A stretch of 64,000 bases of DNA from Pararhizobium arenae (GTDB lineage: Bacteria > Pseudomonadota > Alphaproteobacteria > Rhizobiales > Rhizobiaceae): contig NZ_MOOY01000003.1 in assembly GCF_001931685.1 (NCBI RefSeq), positions 1-64,000 of the forward strand. The letters run 5' to 3'. The position numbers were made by a program, and so were the translations under genes. Each line of letters opens with the position of its first letter. The stretch's first letter is position 1. Positions 8,386-16,838 of this stretch are shown one piece after another. Under the pieces are notes generated by a model, which ran no database searches, had not been told where the DNA came from, and saw nothing but the letters and a program-made list of their open reading frames with translations.

Positions 8386-10476
8386 TTATTTCCGGCGTCT
8401 TGCCTCGTTCTTTGCCTCGCGCGCCCAAGGCGGCGGCTGCCGTTTTTCGATCCATGGGAGAAGCTTGATCGGCTTGGGTTCGATGCCGGCGGTGATAATC
8501 GGATACTTGCTGAGAGCATCGCGCATCAACGGCAGACCAGCGGGGTTGGTATAGCGAAGGCTCGTTTCACCGCCCTGACTGAGTCGTCCCGAGATGTCGT
8601 CGATGACCAGGGGCGGGACGCCTGCCTGAAGGAGGGTATCTGCCATTCCGTGGCGTAGCGCATGGAAAGCGCGATCCCACATGTTCTCTCCGAGGGACTG
8701 CTTCATGATCGGGAGGAAGACGTCGTAGAAGCGGTCGCCCGGATCGTTCACGGTTTTATCGGAGAAGAGGTCAGGGAACACGGCCTCGTACCCCAGGTTC
8801 TGGAGCGCAGCGCAATAGTCCATGAAGCCCAAGCGAACCAGCTCTTCCGGGACTGGCAATAACCGCTCTGATTGCTCAGTCTTCAACCGCCGAAATTTGT
8901 TTGTCCGCAGGATCAGCACGAGACCGCCATCGTCTTCGGCAATATCGTCTAATGCAAGCCCTGCAAACTCGCGCCGCCGGGCCCCGAGGTATGAGAACAT
9001 GATCGGCAAGAAATAGGCGGCGTCATGAAAGACGTGCGGTCCCGGCTTTTTGCGGCCCCGGTCGTGGTTTAGCGAGCCTGTATAGATCGGGCTGGAGAAA
9101 ATGGGTTTGATCTCGTCGGGCGTCGGCTTGTGCTGCTGTTTGCGAATACTGCCAAGCTTCGGCTTTTTCGGCCTCAAGCCTTCGAAGGTCCAATCTTCGA
9201 CGTCAAACCCGTGGCCGCGAACATGTTTCAGGAAATGGTTCACATTCCCGATATGCTTTCGGATGGTAGCGGCGCTTAAGCCCACGGCGGCATCCTCGCC
9301 CTTCGTTTCGGCCTGCTCGCGGAGTCTCTCGCCCGCGGCCCGAAGCTCAGGTGCCGACATCGCCCTCATTCTGGCGCTCTGCCCCCAGCGGAGGGGGATC
9401 TCGTTGAAGTGCTTACGAAGCTTGCCGATATGGTACTGGGTAATCTGGCCGGTGTGTTCAACACCGTGTTCTTCGAGTACGCCCTTGAACATGCGAACCG
9501 CTGCGCGTGCGTCACGTGCGGTACTATCGTCCCAGGCATCCTTCATGTTCTTGACGAGCTGCTCGCACTCAGCTTCGAAATCCGCGAGGTGAATGACGGG
9601 GCGGGTCTTTTCCTCAACCGGCTCATTGATGGCGGCTACCCGCGGCGAGGGAGTGAGATCGAGCGTTACGATCGGTCGATCTTCGGGCGCCAGGGGCTCG
9701 ACAACGTCATCAGCGGGAGCTGCGATCTCCGACGGCGGCGGCGTCGTGTTTACGGAGGGAACTTCAATGGAGACAGGTTGTGGCCTGGGACCCGAGCCGC
9801 CCGTGAGTTCGCTAAGGTCACGATCGGCGAGCGGATGCCGTTCCGCGACGTCGAACAGAGCTTCTGCCCGGCCGCTGAAATAGGCCTTCATGGCCTTTTC
9901 CTCGTTGAGCGGGTTTGGGCTGATTTCGAAGAGGTGCATCAATCTTCGAATGCCCGCCTTGAAGCCGCGCGTGTTGGCCTCGTGAAGCAGTTCGAAATAA
10001 TTGGAGCCGACCGCGAAGATATGGGAGGCGGGAACCCCGTTTTGCCTCAGGTAGGCTAAGCCGCGGCAATCTTCCTTCAGCGTCAGGTGATGGGTGATGC
10101 CGAATATGCCGAGCAGTCTATAGGCCCATGCATTTTCCAGATCCATTTCCAGCTCTGAAATATCGGCGGGACGGCCATAGCGCCGCGCCACGATCGAAAC
10201 ATCTTCCAGATGCATGAGCATCATGTCTCGTTCGTGTTCGCAAAGCTTTTGGAGCTGCGCCTTGGACATGGGTTCCTTCTGCTTCAACTTCAGTTCGGCA
10301 ACCAGCATGTTGAGCTTGCGGCCGATCGCCTGCGCTTTCTTATGATCAGAACAGTGAAGGCTCAGTGAAAGCCGGCTGCCTGGTCGGCACTGCCCGAAGG
10401 CGCTTGGGACGCGCGCACGCCAATAGAAGATATTGCCGCGGCGGGTGAGGTTTTCGACGTCGTGGCGGACCGCCAT
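8386..10476 (-). CDS. Site-specific tyrosine recombinase with long N-terminal region
   Basis: A 696-residue integrase. The N-terminus (LTRRGNIFYWRARVP) matches the DUF6538-type arm-binding start. Residues about 215-290 are a Pro/Glu-rich linker. A core-binding helical domain follows (about 300-430), then the catalytic domain with FSYLGARRREFAGL (first Arg), HALRHGMADTLLQAG (H-x-x-R) and GGETSLRYTNPA (likely Tyr). All catalytic positions seem present. The start at 10476 (ATG) is preferred to the GTG at 10500 because the conserved start begins there, but neither has a strong ribosome site. Its start lies about 160 bases left of the tRNA-derived repeat at 10634, so it may belong to another element that once used the same tRNA. 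Confidence 0.8.
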   Translation of the reverse strand: MAVRHDVENLTRRGNIFYWRARVPSAFGQCRPGSRLSLSLHCSDHKKAQAIGRKLNMLVAELKLKQKEPMSKAQLQKLCEHERDMMLMHLEDVSIVARRYGRPADISELEMDLENAWAYRLLGIFGITHHLTLKEDCRGLAYLRQNGVPASHIFAVGSNYFELLHEANTRGFKAGIRRLMHLFEISPNPLNEEKAMKAYFSGRAEALFDVAERHPLADRDLSELTGGSGPRPQPVSIEVPSVNTTPPPSEIAAPADDVVEPLAPEDRPIVTLDLTPSPRVAAINEPVEEKTRPVIHLADFEAECEQLVKNMKDAWDDSTARDARAAVRMFKGVLEEHGVEHTGQITQYHIGKLRKHFNEIPLRWGQSARMRAMSAPELRAAGERLREQAETKGEDAAVGLSAATIRKHIGNVNHFLKHVRGHGFDVEDWTFEGLRPKKPKLGSIRKQQHKPTPDEIKPIFSSPIYTGSLNHDRGRKKPGPHVFHDAAYFLPIMFSYLGARRREFAGLALDDIAEDDGGLVLILRTNKFRRLKTEQSERLLPVPEELVRLGFMDYCAALQNLGYEAVFPDLFSDKTVNDPGDRFYDVFLPIMKQSLGENMWDRAFHALRHGMADTLLQAGVPPLVIDDISGRLSQGGETSLRYTNPAGLPLMRDALSKYPIITAGIEPKPIKLLPWIEKRQPPPWAREAKNEARRRK

Positions 10477-10633
10477 CAGGTTGTTGCTCTTGCCTGCCAC
10501 CGGCGTCGCCGCCGCGCATATTTCGCGTGGGCATCACCTGTGGGCTACAGTTCTGGGCATCAGGTCGCCAATGATGCCAAAACGATATCCGGCGCGACTG
10601 GAAAATCAAGGAATCAAGGGGATTTAGAGAGAA

Positions 10634-10681
10634 TTGGCTGGGGAACCTGGATTCGAACCAGGACTAACGGAGTCAGAGTCC
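10634..10681 (-). repeat. Left attachment site (tRNA-Gln 3' fragment)
   Basis: Exact 48-base match to the tRNA-Gln gene from its CCA end through the anticodon loop, after which the sequence diverges. It covers the T arm, variable loop and most of the anticodon arm but cannot form a tRNA. Confidence 0.9.
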
Positions 10682-10736
10682 CTAACGCAAGTCTGTAAAA
10701 GTGACGCTTTTTCTCCAAATGCGGAGAAAACGCCTT

Positions 10737-10937
10737 ATGACATATCAACAGGTTACGAGCAATCCGCCAAATGGATTATGCCCGGTCAATGCCGCTGCTG
10801 AATGGTTGGCGGCTCATCGTGGCGAGTGCAAAGGCGCACTTATCCCTCAGGTGCGCGAGCGTTTCGGTCTCTCCAATCTCGAAGCCATTGAGGCTCTGAA
10901 ACGCGCCAATGTTCTCCGACATGCGAGGGCAATGTAA
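10737..10937 (+). CDS. Small hypothetical protein of the element, 66 residues
   Basis: Reads MTYQQVTSNPPNGLCPV and then AAEWLAAHRGECKGALI, VRERFGLSNLEAIEALKRA. The second half looks like a helical, HTH-like small domain. The start at 10737 follows a GGAG about 12 bases upstream; further in-frame ATGs lie at 10701 and 10719. Its TAA shares bases with the ATG of the next gene (TAATG), implying coupled translation with the two following genes. The function is unknown. Confidence 0.55.
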   Translation: MTYQQVTSNPPNGLCPVNAAAEWLAAHRGECKGALIPQVRERFGLSNLEAIEALKRANVLRHARAM

Positions 10938-11110
10938 TGGGAGAGGCGAAATTCAAAGGGCTGAGCTTTGTCATTTACAAACAACGCGCCAACGTTTCGG
11001 GCAGTAACGTTGGCAAGTGTGGCTCTGTTAAATTGGCCACCCTGTTCGGTGAGCGGGATGTGCGAATGTCTTGTTGCAAGTTGCATCAGGAAGTAGGTAC
11101 CCGTGCGTGA
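10937..11110 (+). CDS. Very small hypothetical protein, 57 residues
   Basis: An ATG at 10937 overlaps the previous stop, and the frame ends at 11110, inside the start of the next gene (GTG at 11103). It reads MGEAKFKGLSFVIYKQR and ends MSCCKLHQEVGTRA. The double overlap on both sides is the main support: such tight packing is typical of phage-type operons. The protein is basic with a CC pair; no family is recognised. Confidence 0.5.
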   Translation: MGEAKFKGLSFVIYKQRANVSGSNVGKCGSVKLATLFGERDVRMSCCKLHQEVGTRA

Positions 11111-12068
11111 CAATTTCACACGTTTCAGGTTGGCGTGGCTCGATCAGATATGGGCGGACAAAACGCTGACGCCAATGTCTCGTGACATCGCTATGCGTAT
11201 CAGCACACGTTTCAACCGAAGGCGCTATTCTGAGAGTGGTTCTTTTTCAGCTTGGCCGTCCTATGAAACGCTTGCGGATGAGGCCGGCTGCTCCAGTAAG
11301 ACGGTGCAGCGAGCGGTTTCCTTGCTCAAAGTCAAAGGTCACATGGAGACGAAGGGGGCCGGCGGGCGCCACTGCTCGCTCACCTATTACGCGATAATAA
11401 AGCCAATCGAGGCAGCTATTGAGGGTGGCGACGAAGTGGAGAAAGGTGGACATGTGTGTCCACCTTTCGAAGCGGGTGGCAATGTCGATGGTGAAAACGT
11501 GGACATCGTTGTCCCGAAACGTGGACAAATGCGTCCCCAAAAGGTGGACACCAGTGTCCTACTAACCTCTTTGAATAAACCCTTTGATGAAATCTCTGAT
11601 AAAGCGCGCGCGACTGTTGAAGCTTCGCCGGCTCGTGCTCCGATCGGAACAGTCGTCCTTTCCATTCTTGCAGGCGGTCCCACGGTAGACGTGGTGCTGC
11701 CGCCAATGCTGCGAGGCAAGGAAGATCAATATCCGGAATTGGTCAAAGCTCATCGGGCCGACAAGGGATGGCCTGATTTGCATAAGCGATGCCTCGACCC
11801 GTCGCTCCGCACCGGAGCGATAGCCCGCATGGCTTTGGAAATGGAACCCGTGAAGGCTGATAGTGCGGAATGGCAGGCTTGGAAGTCGGAATACCGCGAG
11901 CGTGGCTGGCCCCTGCCAACACCGATGGACGGCATTGCCTGCTTCCCTTCGGGAGGCCCCGAGAAGCTTGAACGCTTTCTCGTACGCATGAGCATTTTAA
12001 TGCTGAATGAAGCGGTCGACGAGGCTCAGAATGTTGTGCGGCTCGAAAGTGGGCGATCGAGAAGATAG
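11103..12068 (+). CDS. Helix-turn-helix protein, replication-initiation type
   Basis: Starts with GTG at 11103 after an AGGAAGTAGG ribosome site. Residues about 10-95 form a winged-helix domain: LAWLDQIWADKTLTPMSRDI, then YETLADEAGCSSKTVQRAVS (recognition helix) and HMETKGAGGRH (wing). This arrangement is common in phage and plasmid replication proteins and their regulators. Residues 100-180 are a linker; the C-terminal half (EWQAWKSEYRERGWPLPTPM) is unrecognised but may bind a replication partner. It is the third gene of a coupled set at the left end of the element, the usual site of replication genes. DNA binding is well supported; a role in replication is inferred. Confidence 0.65.
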   Translation: MRDNFTRFRLAWLDQIWADKTLTPMSRDIAMRISTRFNRRRYSESGSFSAWPSYETLADEAGCSSKTVQRAVSLLKVKGHMETKGAGGRHCSLTYYAIIKPIEAAIEGGDEVEKGGHVCPPFEAGGNVDGENVDIVVPKRGQMRPQKVDTSVLLTSLNKPFDEISDKARATVEASPARAPIGTVVLSILAGGPTVDVVLPPMLRGKEDQYPELVKAHRADKGWPDLHKRCLDPSLRTGAIARMALEMEPVKADSAEWQAWKSEYRERGWPLPTPMDGIACFPSGGPEKLERFLVRMSILMLNEAVDEAQNVVRLESGRSRR

Positions 12069-12239
12069 ATTTGCTGCTCCCTGGGAGCAATGGGTCCTTC
12101 CAGCGAGAAGCATGCCCCACGGGTAATTCGCACCCCGGTCGGTTTGACCGCGTTCCACTGCGTGCAGGTTAGTTTTTAGCTTGTTGTTGTTGTTCTTCAG
12201 AGGGTTAAGTGCCGTGAACTGTTCACTGGAGCCGCAAAA

Positions 12240-13055
12240 GTGAAATCTGAAAATCATCAAGTGCCGGTTGGCTACGTGTGGGTTGATCTGCCAGAAGCTG
12301 CCGCATTCTTCAAAATTCGACAGTTCAGAAACCTCTCTGCGCTGGCAGGTGTTTCTGCCAGGGGGCGGGTCGGCGGGCCTCTGAAATGCAAAACCGAGAT
12401 ACCGCCGACCGCATGGCTGCATCTGAGTTGCAAGGTCGAGAACGGCGATTTTTTGGCCATCACACCTGAGGGAACGCGCATCTATGACGTTCAGATCGCC
12501 TTGCCATTGGACGACGGGCGGCCGACGCCCGCCGACGCTTCTACGCCGCCGCCTGTTGAGCAACGCGCCAGTCAGGATGTATCGCAAGAGCCGGCCGACG
12601 TTTTTCGTCGCATCGCGGCGCAGGAGCGTCCTGCGGGCGCGTTCTGGACCATTGAGGAGTACAACGACCACCTGAGCAAAGCTGGGCTTTGTGTCAAGCC
12701 AGACAAGCAGCGTGTGCCTCGCGTTTCGATTGGGCCGGGAGGAAAAATTACGCGGGGTACGGCCTCAATTTCGTTGCACAATCTGTTGCTCGTCTCGCGC
12801 TTCGAGGTTGAAACTGAACGCGGCGGTTTTGCTGGCTTTCGGTTCAGTCGTGATATTGCACGCGAATTGCTTCGTTGGCTTGCGGCTGATCATGGCGGCC
12901 TATCAGCCGCACGCGGTCCCATCGATGACAAAGCTCTTGACAGCTTAGTCGATGATTTTCGCCGGCGCTGGAGCGTGCAGATCAGGCCACAGCGAGACGT
13001 CGCGGAAAGTACCGCAAATCAAATTCCGTACTACGGCAAACCATTTGCCGTATAG
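12240..13055 (+). CDS. Hypothetical protein, 271 residues
   Basis: Starts with GTG at 12240, with GGAG eight bases upstream. The N-terminal part reads VPVGYVWVDLPEAAAFFKIR and a central stretch (about 90-110) is Pro/Thr-rich. The C-terminal 120 residues are a mixed alpha/beta region ending in PYYGKPFAV. No motif is recognised. The position between the HTH protein and the tape-measure gene suggests a phage-type gene. The 170 bases upstream contain a GTT-triplet run (about 12180-12200) and no other gene. Confidence 0.55.
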   Translation: MKSENHQVPVGYVWVDLPEAAAFFKIRQFRNLSALAGVSARGRVGGPLKCKTEIPPTAWLHLSCKVENGDFLAITPEGTRIYDVQIALPLDDGRPTPADASTPPPVEQRASQDVSQEPADVFRRIAAQERPAGAFWTIEEYNDHLSKAGLCVKPDKQRVPRVSIGPGGKITRGTASISLHNLLLVSRFEVETERGGFAGFRFSRDIARELLRWLAADHGGLSAARGPIDDKALDSLVDDFRRRWSVQIRPQRDVAESTANQIPYYGKPFAV

Positions 13056-13145
13056 TTTTCCGTACTCACTCCATGACAGGCTTCTTGCTGCCGGGTCAGC
13101 CGAACGGATCGCCGCCGGCCGTTGAACCCGTGAAGGAGCGAAGGC

Positions 13146-14885
13146 ATGAGAGACCTTGAATTCGATATCAAGGGCCATAACAAAACCCGGCCGGCCTTCA
13201 ACCAGGTCATAGACGATGCGCGCGACGCCAACCGTCATATCGAGATGATGGCGCGTAGCTGGAACCTGGCCGGGACCGCCGCAAAATTGTTCGCAGCCGG
13301 CTTCACGGTCTCGGCTGCTGTCGATTTCGGGTCGCGGGTGCGCGGTGTTATCACTGAAGCTGCTGATCTTGTCGATCTCGCCGATAAGGTCGGCGTTGCG
13401 ACCGAAGACCTTCAGCGGATGCAGTACGGTTTTGAGCTGGCAGGCGTGGAGGCTTCCAATCTCGACCAGGCGCTGTCGCAGTGGTCGAAGCGGATCGGCG
13501 AGGCCTACACCAACGGCGGCCGGCTCGCCAACATCCTCGCGGCAAACAATGTGAGCCTCGTTGACGGAGAAGGTCGTCTTCGCTCTTCCGTAGATCTGAT
13601 GCGGGACTACGCCGATCTTGTTGCTCGCGCAGGCAGCGAACAGGAGCAGATGACCCTTGCGACTGCTGCGTTCGGCAAGTCCGGCGCGGAAATGGTGCTT
13701 GCACTCAAAAACGGCTCTGCGGGCATGGATGAGCTGATGCGCGCCGCCGACGAAGCCGGCGGTGTGTTGAAGGATGGCTTGTTGAGGCAGGCCGGTGAAA
13801 TCGACGATGCCTTCAATGCAATGTGGCGGGATTTCGAAATTGGCGCGAAAGGTGCAATCTTGACTGCAGTCACAGCTATGGCACCGCTGCGGGCGGCGGC
13901 TGTTGAATGGAATAGGTCCTATAAGGCGGACATTGCTGCGGCATATGAACAAATTCAGGCGCAATCAGCGGCCGATGGCGCAATACTCGATAAAGGTGAT
14001 CGCTTGAGTGGTCCTGTTGACAAGCGGATCAACAATGCATTCGGCGATCCGCGCGTGCTCAACGATAACGACCGGAAGTTAGCGGAGGCAGCGCGGCTGT
14101 GGGGGCTGAAGAAGCTCGGGGACACGATTATCCCCGGCGGCAATGATGACGACGAAGAAGGTGGCACTGGCTCGCGCTCGCGGTCCATTGCGGTCGCCCG
14201 CGAGCAAGAAAGCGCATACCAGCGGATCATCGATAAGCTCAACGAAGAGCGCGCTGTCATGGGGTTGAACACGATAGACCGTCGCATCGCGATTGAACTG
14301 CAGCGGGCCGGCGTCGAAGCGACCAGTGCTGAGGGTATGGCGATTGCTGATCTTGTCGCCAACATCGAAAGGCAGAGGGAAGCTTACGACGCAGCGGCGG
14401 AAGCCGGTGAATTCATGAACGACAATCTGCGCGAAAGCTTTTCCGACCTGCTTCCCCAGATCGAAATGGGCAACCAGGCGCTTGACGGTTTCATTAACAG
14501 GCTTGCTCAAGCTGCCATGGATGCGGCTTTCTTTGGTGAAGGCCCTCTTTCCGGCGTTTTCGGCGGGGGTGGCGGCCTGCTTACGTCGCTGTTCGGCGGT
14601 GGTCGAGCCATCGGCGGCGGCGTCGATCCGTGGCACGACTATCTCGTCGGCGAAAACGGCCCAGAAATCGTACGTATCGGTGCGCGGGGTGGCGTAGTCG
14701 GCAGTGCCGGCGCCAGCGGCGGCGGCTCGATCACATATTCGCCGGTCACCAACATTAGCGCGCCTGGCGCTGATCAGGCTGCAATCGCCCGGCTTGAGCG
14801 CACGATTGCGGAGCAGAACCGTACGGAGTCCAAACGTTTCGCTGCGTTTGTGCACACGAGCCAGGTCCGGGGTGTTCGCCCCTGA
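13146..14885 (+). CDS. Phage tail tape-measure protein
   Basis: A 579-residue protein with the layout of short tape-measure proteins. The N-terminus (LEFDIKGHNKTRPAF, then an Ala/Gly-rich hydrophobic stretch about residues 40-60) precedes long helices with LADKVGVATEDLQRMQYG and QWSKRIGEAYTNGG. The C-terminal part has Gly-rich turns (GGGGGLLTSLFGGG) and the family hallmark DYLVGENGPEIVRIG. The ribosome site GAAGGAG is close. Tape-measure proteins set tail length and help DNA entry in long-tailed phages. No other tail or head gene is recognised nearby, which is unusual. Two small genes follow in the same direction. Confidence 0.8.
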   Translation: MRDLEFDIKGHNKTRPAFNQVIDDARDANRHIEMMARSWNLAGTAAKLFAAGFTVSAAVDFGSRVRGVITEAADLVDLADKVGVATEDLQRMQYGFELAGVEASNLDQALSQWSKRIGEAYTNGGRLANILAANNVSLVDGEGRLRSSVDLMRDYADLVARAGSEQEQMTLATAAFGKSGAEMVLALKNGSAGMDELMRAADEAGGVLKDGLLRQAGEIDDAFNAMWRDFEIGAKGAILTAVTAMAPLRAAAVEWNRSYKADIAAAYEQIQAQSAADGAILDKGDRLSGPVDKRINNAFGDPRVLNDNDRKLAEAARLWGLKKLGDTIIPGGNDDDEEGGTGSRSRSIAVAREQESAYQRIIDKLNEERAVMGLNTIDRRIAIELQRAGVEATSAEGMAIADLVANIERQREAYDAAAEAGEFMNDNLRESFSDLLPQIEMGNQALDGFINRLAQAAMDAAFFGEGPLSGVFGGGGGLLTSLFGGGRAIGGGVDPWHDYLVGENGPEIVRIGARGGVVGSAGASGGGSITYSPVTNISAPGADQAAIARLERTIAEQNRTESKRFAAFVHTSQVRGVRP

Positions 14886-14950
14886 GGATACCTCGCCAGT
14901 CGCTGGCGAGTGGTAGCAAGCAAACCCTTTCAATGAAATTGGAGAGAACG

Positions 14951-15619
14951 ATGTTGAGCATTATCCGTGACAATGTTCGCAGCCCGAAAGCAAAGGCTGA
15001 AGACACCCTCGACCGCGTCCGCCGCGCGCTGGCGGCAGCAGACACCGCCGCGAGTGTGATGGCGTGCGGTGAGGATATCCCCGCTCTCATTGGCGATATC
15101 GAGCTCGCTCGCGAAAAATTCGATGACGATATCGCCGCTGAAGCCGAGTCCATCGACCGGACGCGCGCCAATGCCCTGCGCAGCGAGCGGAGCGCGTTGA
15201 GCGACTTGCTCACCGACGCCGAATATCTGCAGCGCCGCATCGAGGAAAAGCATCGAGCGATGCTGAAATCAGAGACCGATGCCGAGATGAAATCCCTTGC
15301 CGCCGCCGCCGCCGCCAAACAGGCAGAGGCGAAAGCGTTGGTGATCAAGCTGGCCGGGCCGCTGAAACAGGTTGTTGACGCTGCAGCCGCCTATCAGGCA
15401 CTGGCTGACGAAATCACCGACATCAACGCAAAGCTTCGCAACGCCGACCGCAACGAACTCTGTGTGCGTCCGCCGCTCCACTCTGTCACTGTTCGGGACG
15501 AAAATCTCGGCGCTGCTTTCGGGTTCCTGTATTCGGGCCGCCTGACCGTGCCCGGGGTGGATGGGCCGAACCTGCTGGAAATCGCGGATCGTCTGAAGCG
15601 CGAAGCGGCGCAGAAGTGA
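14951..15619 (+). CDS. Hypothetical helical protein downstream of the tape-measure gene
   Basis: A 222-residue protein. Residues about 10-130 are strongly helical and charged (KAKAEDTLDRVRRALAAAD, KHRAMLKSETDAEMKSLAA) and likely form a coiled coil; the last 60 residues (LGAAFGFLYSGRLTVPGVDG) look globular. The start at 14951 follows GGAGAG. The stop is nine bases from the start of the next gene. The location behind a tape-measure gene suggests a tail or scaffold-like role, but there is no family match. Confidence 0.6.
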   Translation: MLSIIRDNVRSPKAKAEDTLDRVRRALAAADTAASVMACGEDIPALIGDIELAREKFDDDIAAEAESIDRTRANALRSERSALSDLLTDAEYLQRRIEEKHRAMLKSETDAEMKSLAAAAAAKQAEAKALVIKLAGPLKQVVDAAAAYQALADEITDINAKLRNADRNELCVRPPLHSVTVRDENLGAAFGFLYSGRLTVPGVDGPNLLEIADRLKREAAQK

Positions 15620-15627
15620 GGTGTGAG

Positions 15628-15939
15628 ATGAACTATGGTGAACAGGTAAACGTCTGGCACGAGGAATGGCAGGCGAACGCCGATCTGCAGTTTCAGTTTC
15701 CGCTCTGGACTGATTATGCATTCGGCCGGCGGCTGCGCGAAGCCTGGGACGCGTCTCCGGAGCTTCAGGCAAAGCATGCGGGCGATTTCCGCTCCTTCAA
15801 GACAGTGACGAAGAAGCACGCCAGCGATGCCGCCCTCAGAGTGCGCGAGAAGGCAAGCCGCGACGCTGCCAAGCGGACGGGCGCGAAGGGGCCTGTCGGC
15901 TTGTTCGTCGAGAAGATGCTTGGCAAACAGCAATCCTGA
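15628..15939 (+). CDS. Small hypothetical protein of the left arm
   Basis: A 103-residue protein starting at 15628 (MNYGEQVNVWHEEWQAN) after a GAGGTGTG ribosome site. An alternative GTG at 15616 overlaps the previous stop. It is rich in Trp, Phe and Lys: FQFPLWTDYAFGRRL, then DAALRVREKASRDAA and a C-terminal VGLFVEKMLGK. It is the last gene of the left-arm block. The function is unknown. Confidence 0.55.
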   Translation: MNYGEQVNVWHEEWQANADLQFQFPLWTDYAFGRRLREAWDASPELQAKHAGDFRSFKTVTKKHASDAALRVREKASRDAAKRTGAKGPVGLFVEKMLGKQQS

Positions 15940-16514
15940 TCAAATCAGGGATGAAGCAAGGCGCAGTTAGCGAAGGTCGAAGAGCCAGACCCACAACGGA
16001 AAGCTGATCTCCCCGCGCCCGAGCCATGTTTCGAGGGGTCAAGGTTGGCGAGGCAATACACGAGGTACTTCTGAAATTAGAAATCTGCGGGGGTGTCATA
16101 TAGCCACCGCTTATTTACTTCGCATTAGTTGAATCTGGTTTGACAGATCGACGGGTCCGAGAACAGTCGGACCCGGTAAAGGCGATCCTCGGGCTTCGCG
16201 GATTGATTGATGTGGATCGCTTCGGCCATGGTCCATATGCAGGAGCGTCCGGTTCCGCCGCATTGGGGCATGTCGAGATTGTCTGCGACGCTGAGCGCGA
16301 CCAGCATACTTTGATGCCGCAGACCTCCTGATGAGGCTCTTAAGAATCGCCTCCGTCGTCTGCGTTCACCGCCTCGGGCAAGACTGTCATCCATAGCTTG
16401 GCGCGGGCCTGGACGGGGCCTCATTTGGTGGGTGGCCGCGTATCGAACGCTATTATTTTTGTCAATGGATCAATATTCATGTCTGTGCTGGTCTCCGCCA
16501 GCAAAGGAGACCCT
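15940..16514. other. No gene recognised
   Basis: About 575 bases between the left-arm block and the cargo region. The frames present on both strands lack ribosome sites and recognisable content. Confidence 0.45.
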
Positions 16515-16838
16515 TTGACCAAGTCCACCCCCTTCGCCATTCAACTAAGCGACAAAGACTGGCTTGTGACTTTTGTCCGCGAGATCGGTATCGCTGAGAC
16601 AAGACGAATGACGGCGGCTGAGTTCGTAGCCATGGTGCTGGTTGAAGCCAATTTGACCCACCAATGTCCCCGCACCCCACTCGTAATCGAGAGCTTCAAC
16701 TCTGGTCCATCGAACGGGTACTTAGGAAAAAGGATTCTCCGATTGGGTTTTCGGCTCTGGCAGAGGGGGAATCAGGGGAGCATCTGGTTTTGGCAATTTG
16801 AGCCACGCCGAAATTGCGGCAAGAGCCTGTGGATGTGA
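16515..16838 (+). CDS. Doubtful small ORF overlapping the hydrolase 3' end
   Basis: A TTG at 16515 follows AAAGGAG closely. The first 55 residues (FAIQLSDKDWLVTFVREIG, RRMTAAEFVAMVLVEANLT) look protein-like and helical. The last 38 codons overlap the end of the hydrolase gene on the other strand and look like shadow sequence. It may be a truncated small gene or chance. Confidence 0.25.
   Translation: MTKSTPFAIQLSDKDWLVTFVREIGIAETRRMTAAEFVAMVLVEANLTHQCPRTPLVIESFNSGPSNGYLGKRILRLGFRLWQRGNQGSIWFWQFEPRRNCGKSLWM

Noticed and set aside
16125-16424. 99-codon - strand frame in the gap after the left-arm block
   Set aside because: No ribosome site and no convincing protein-like pattern.
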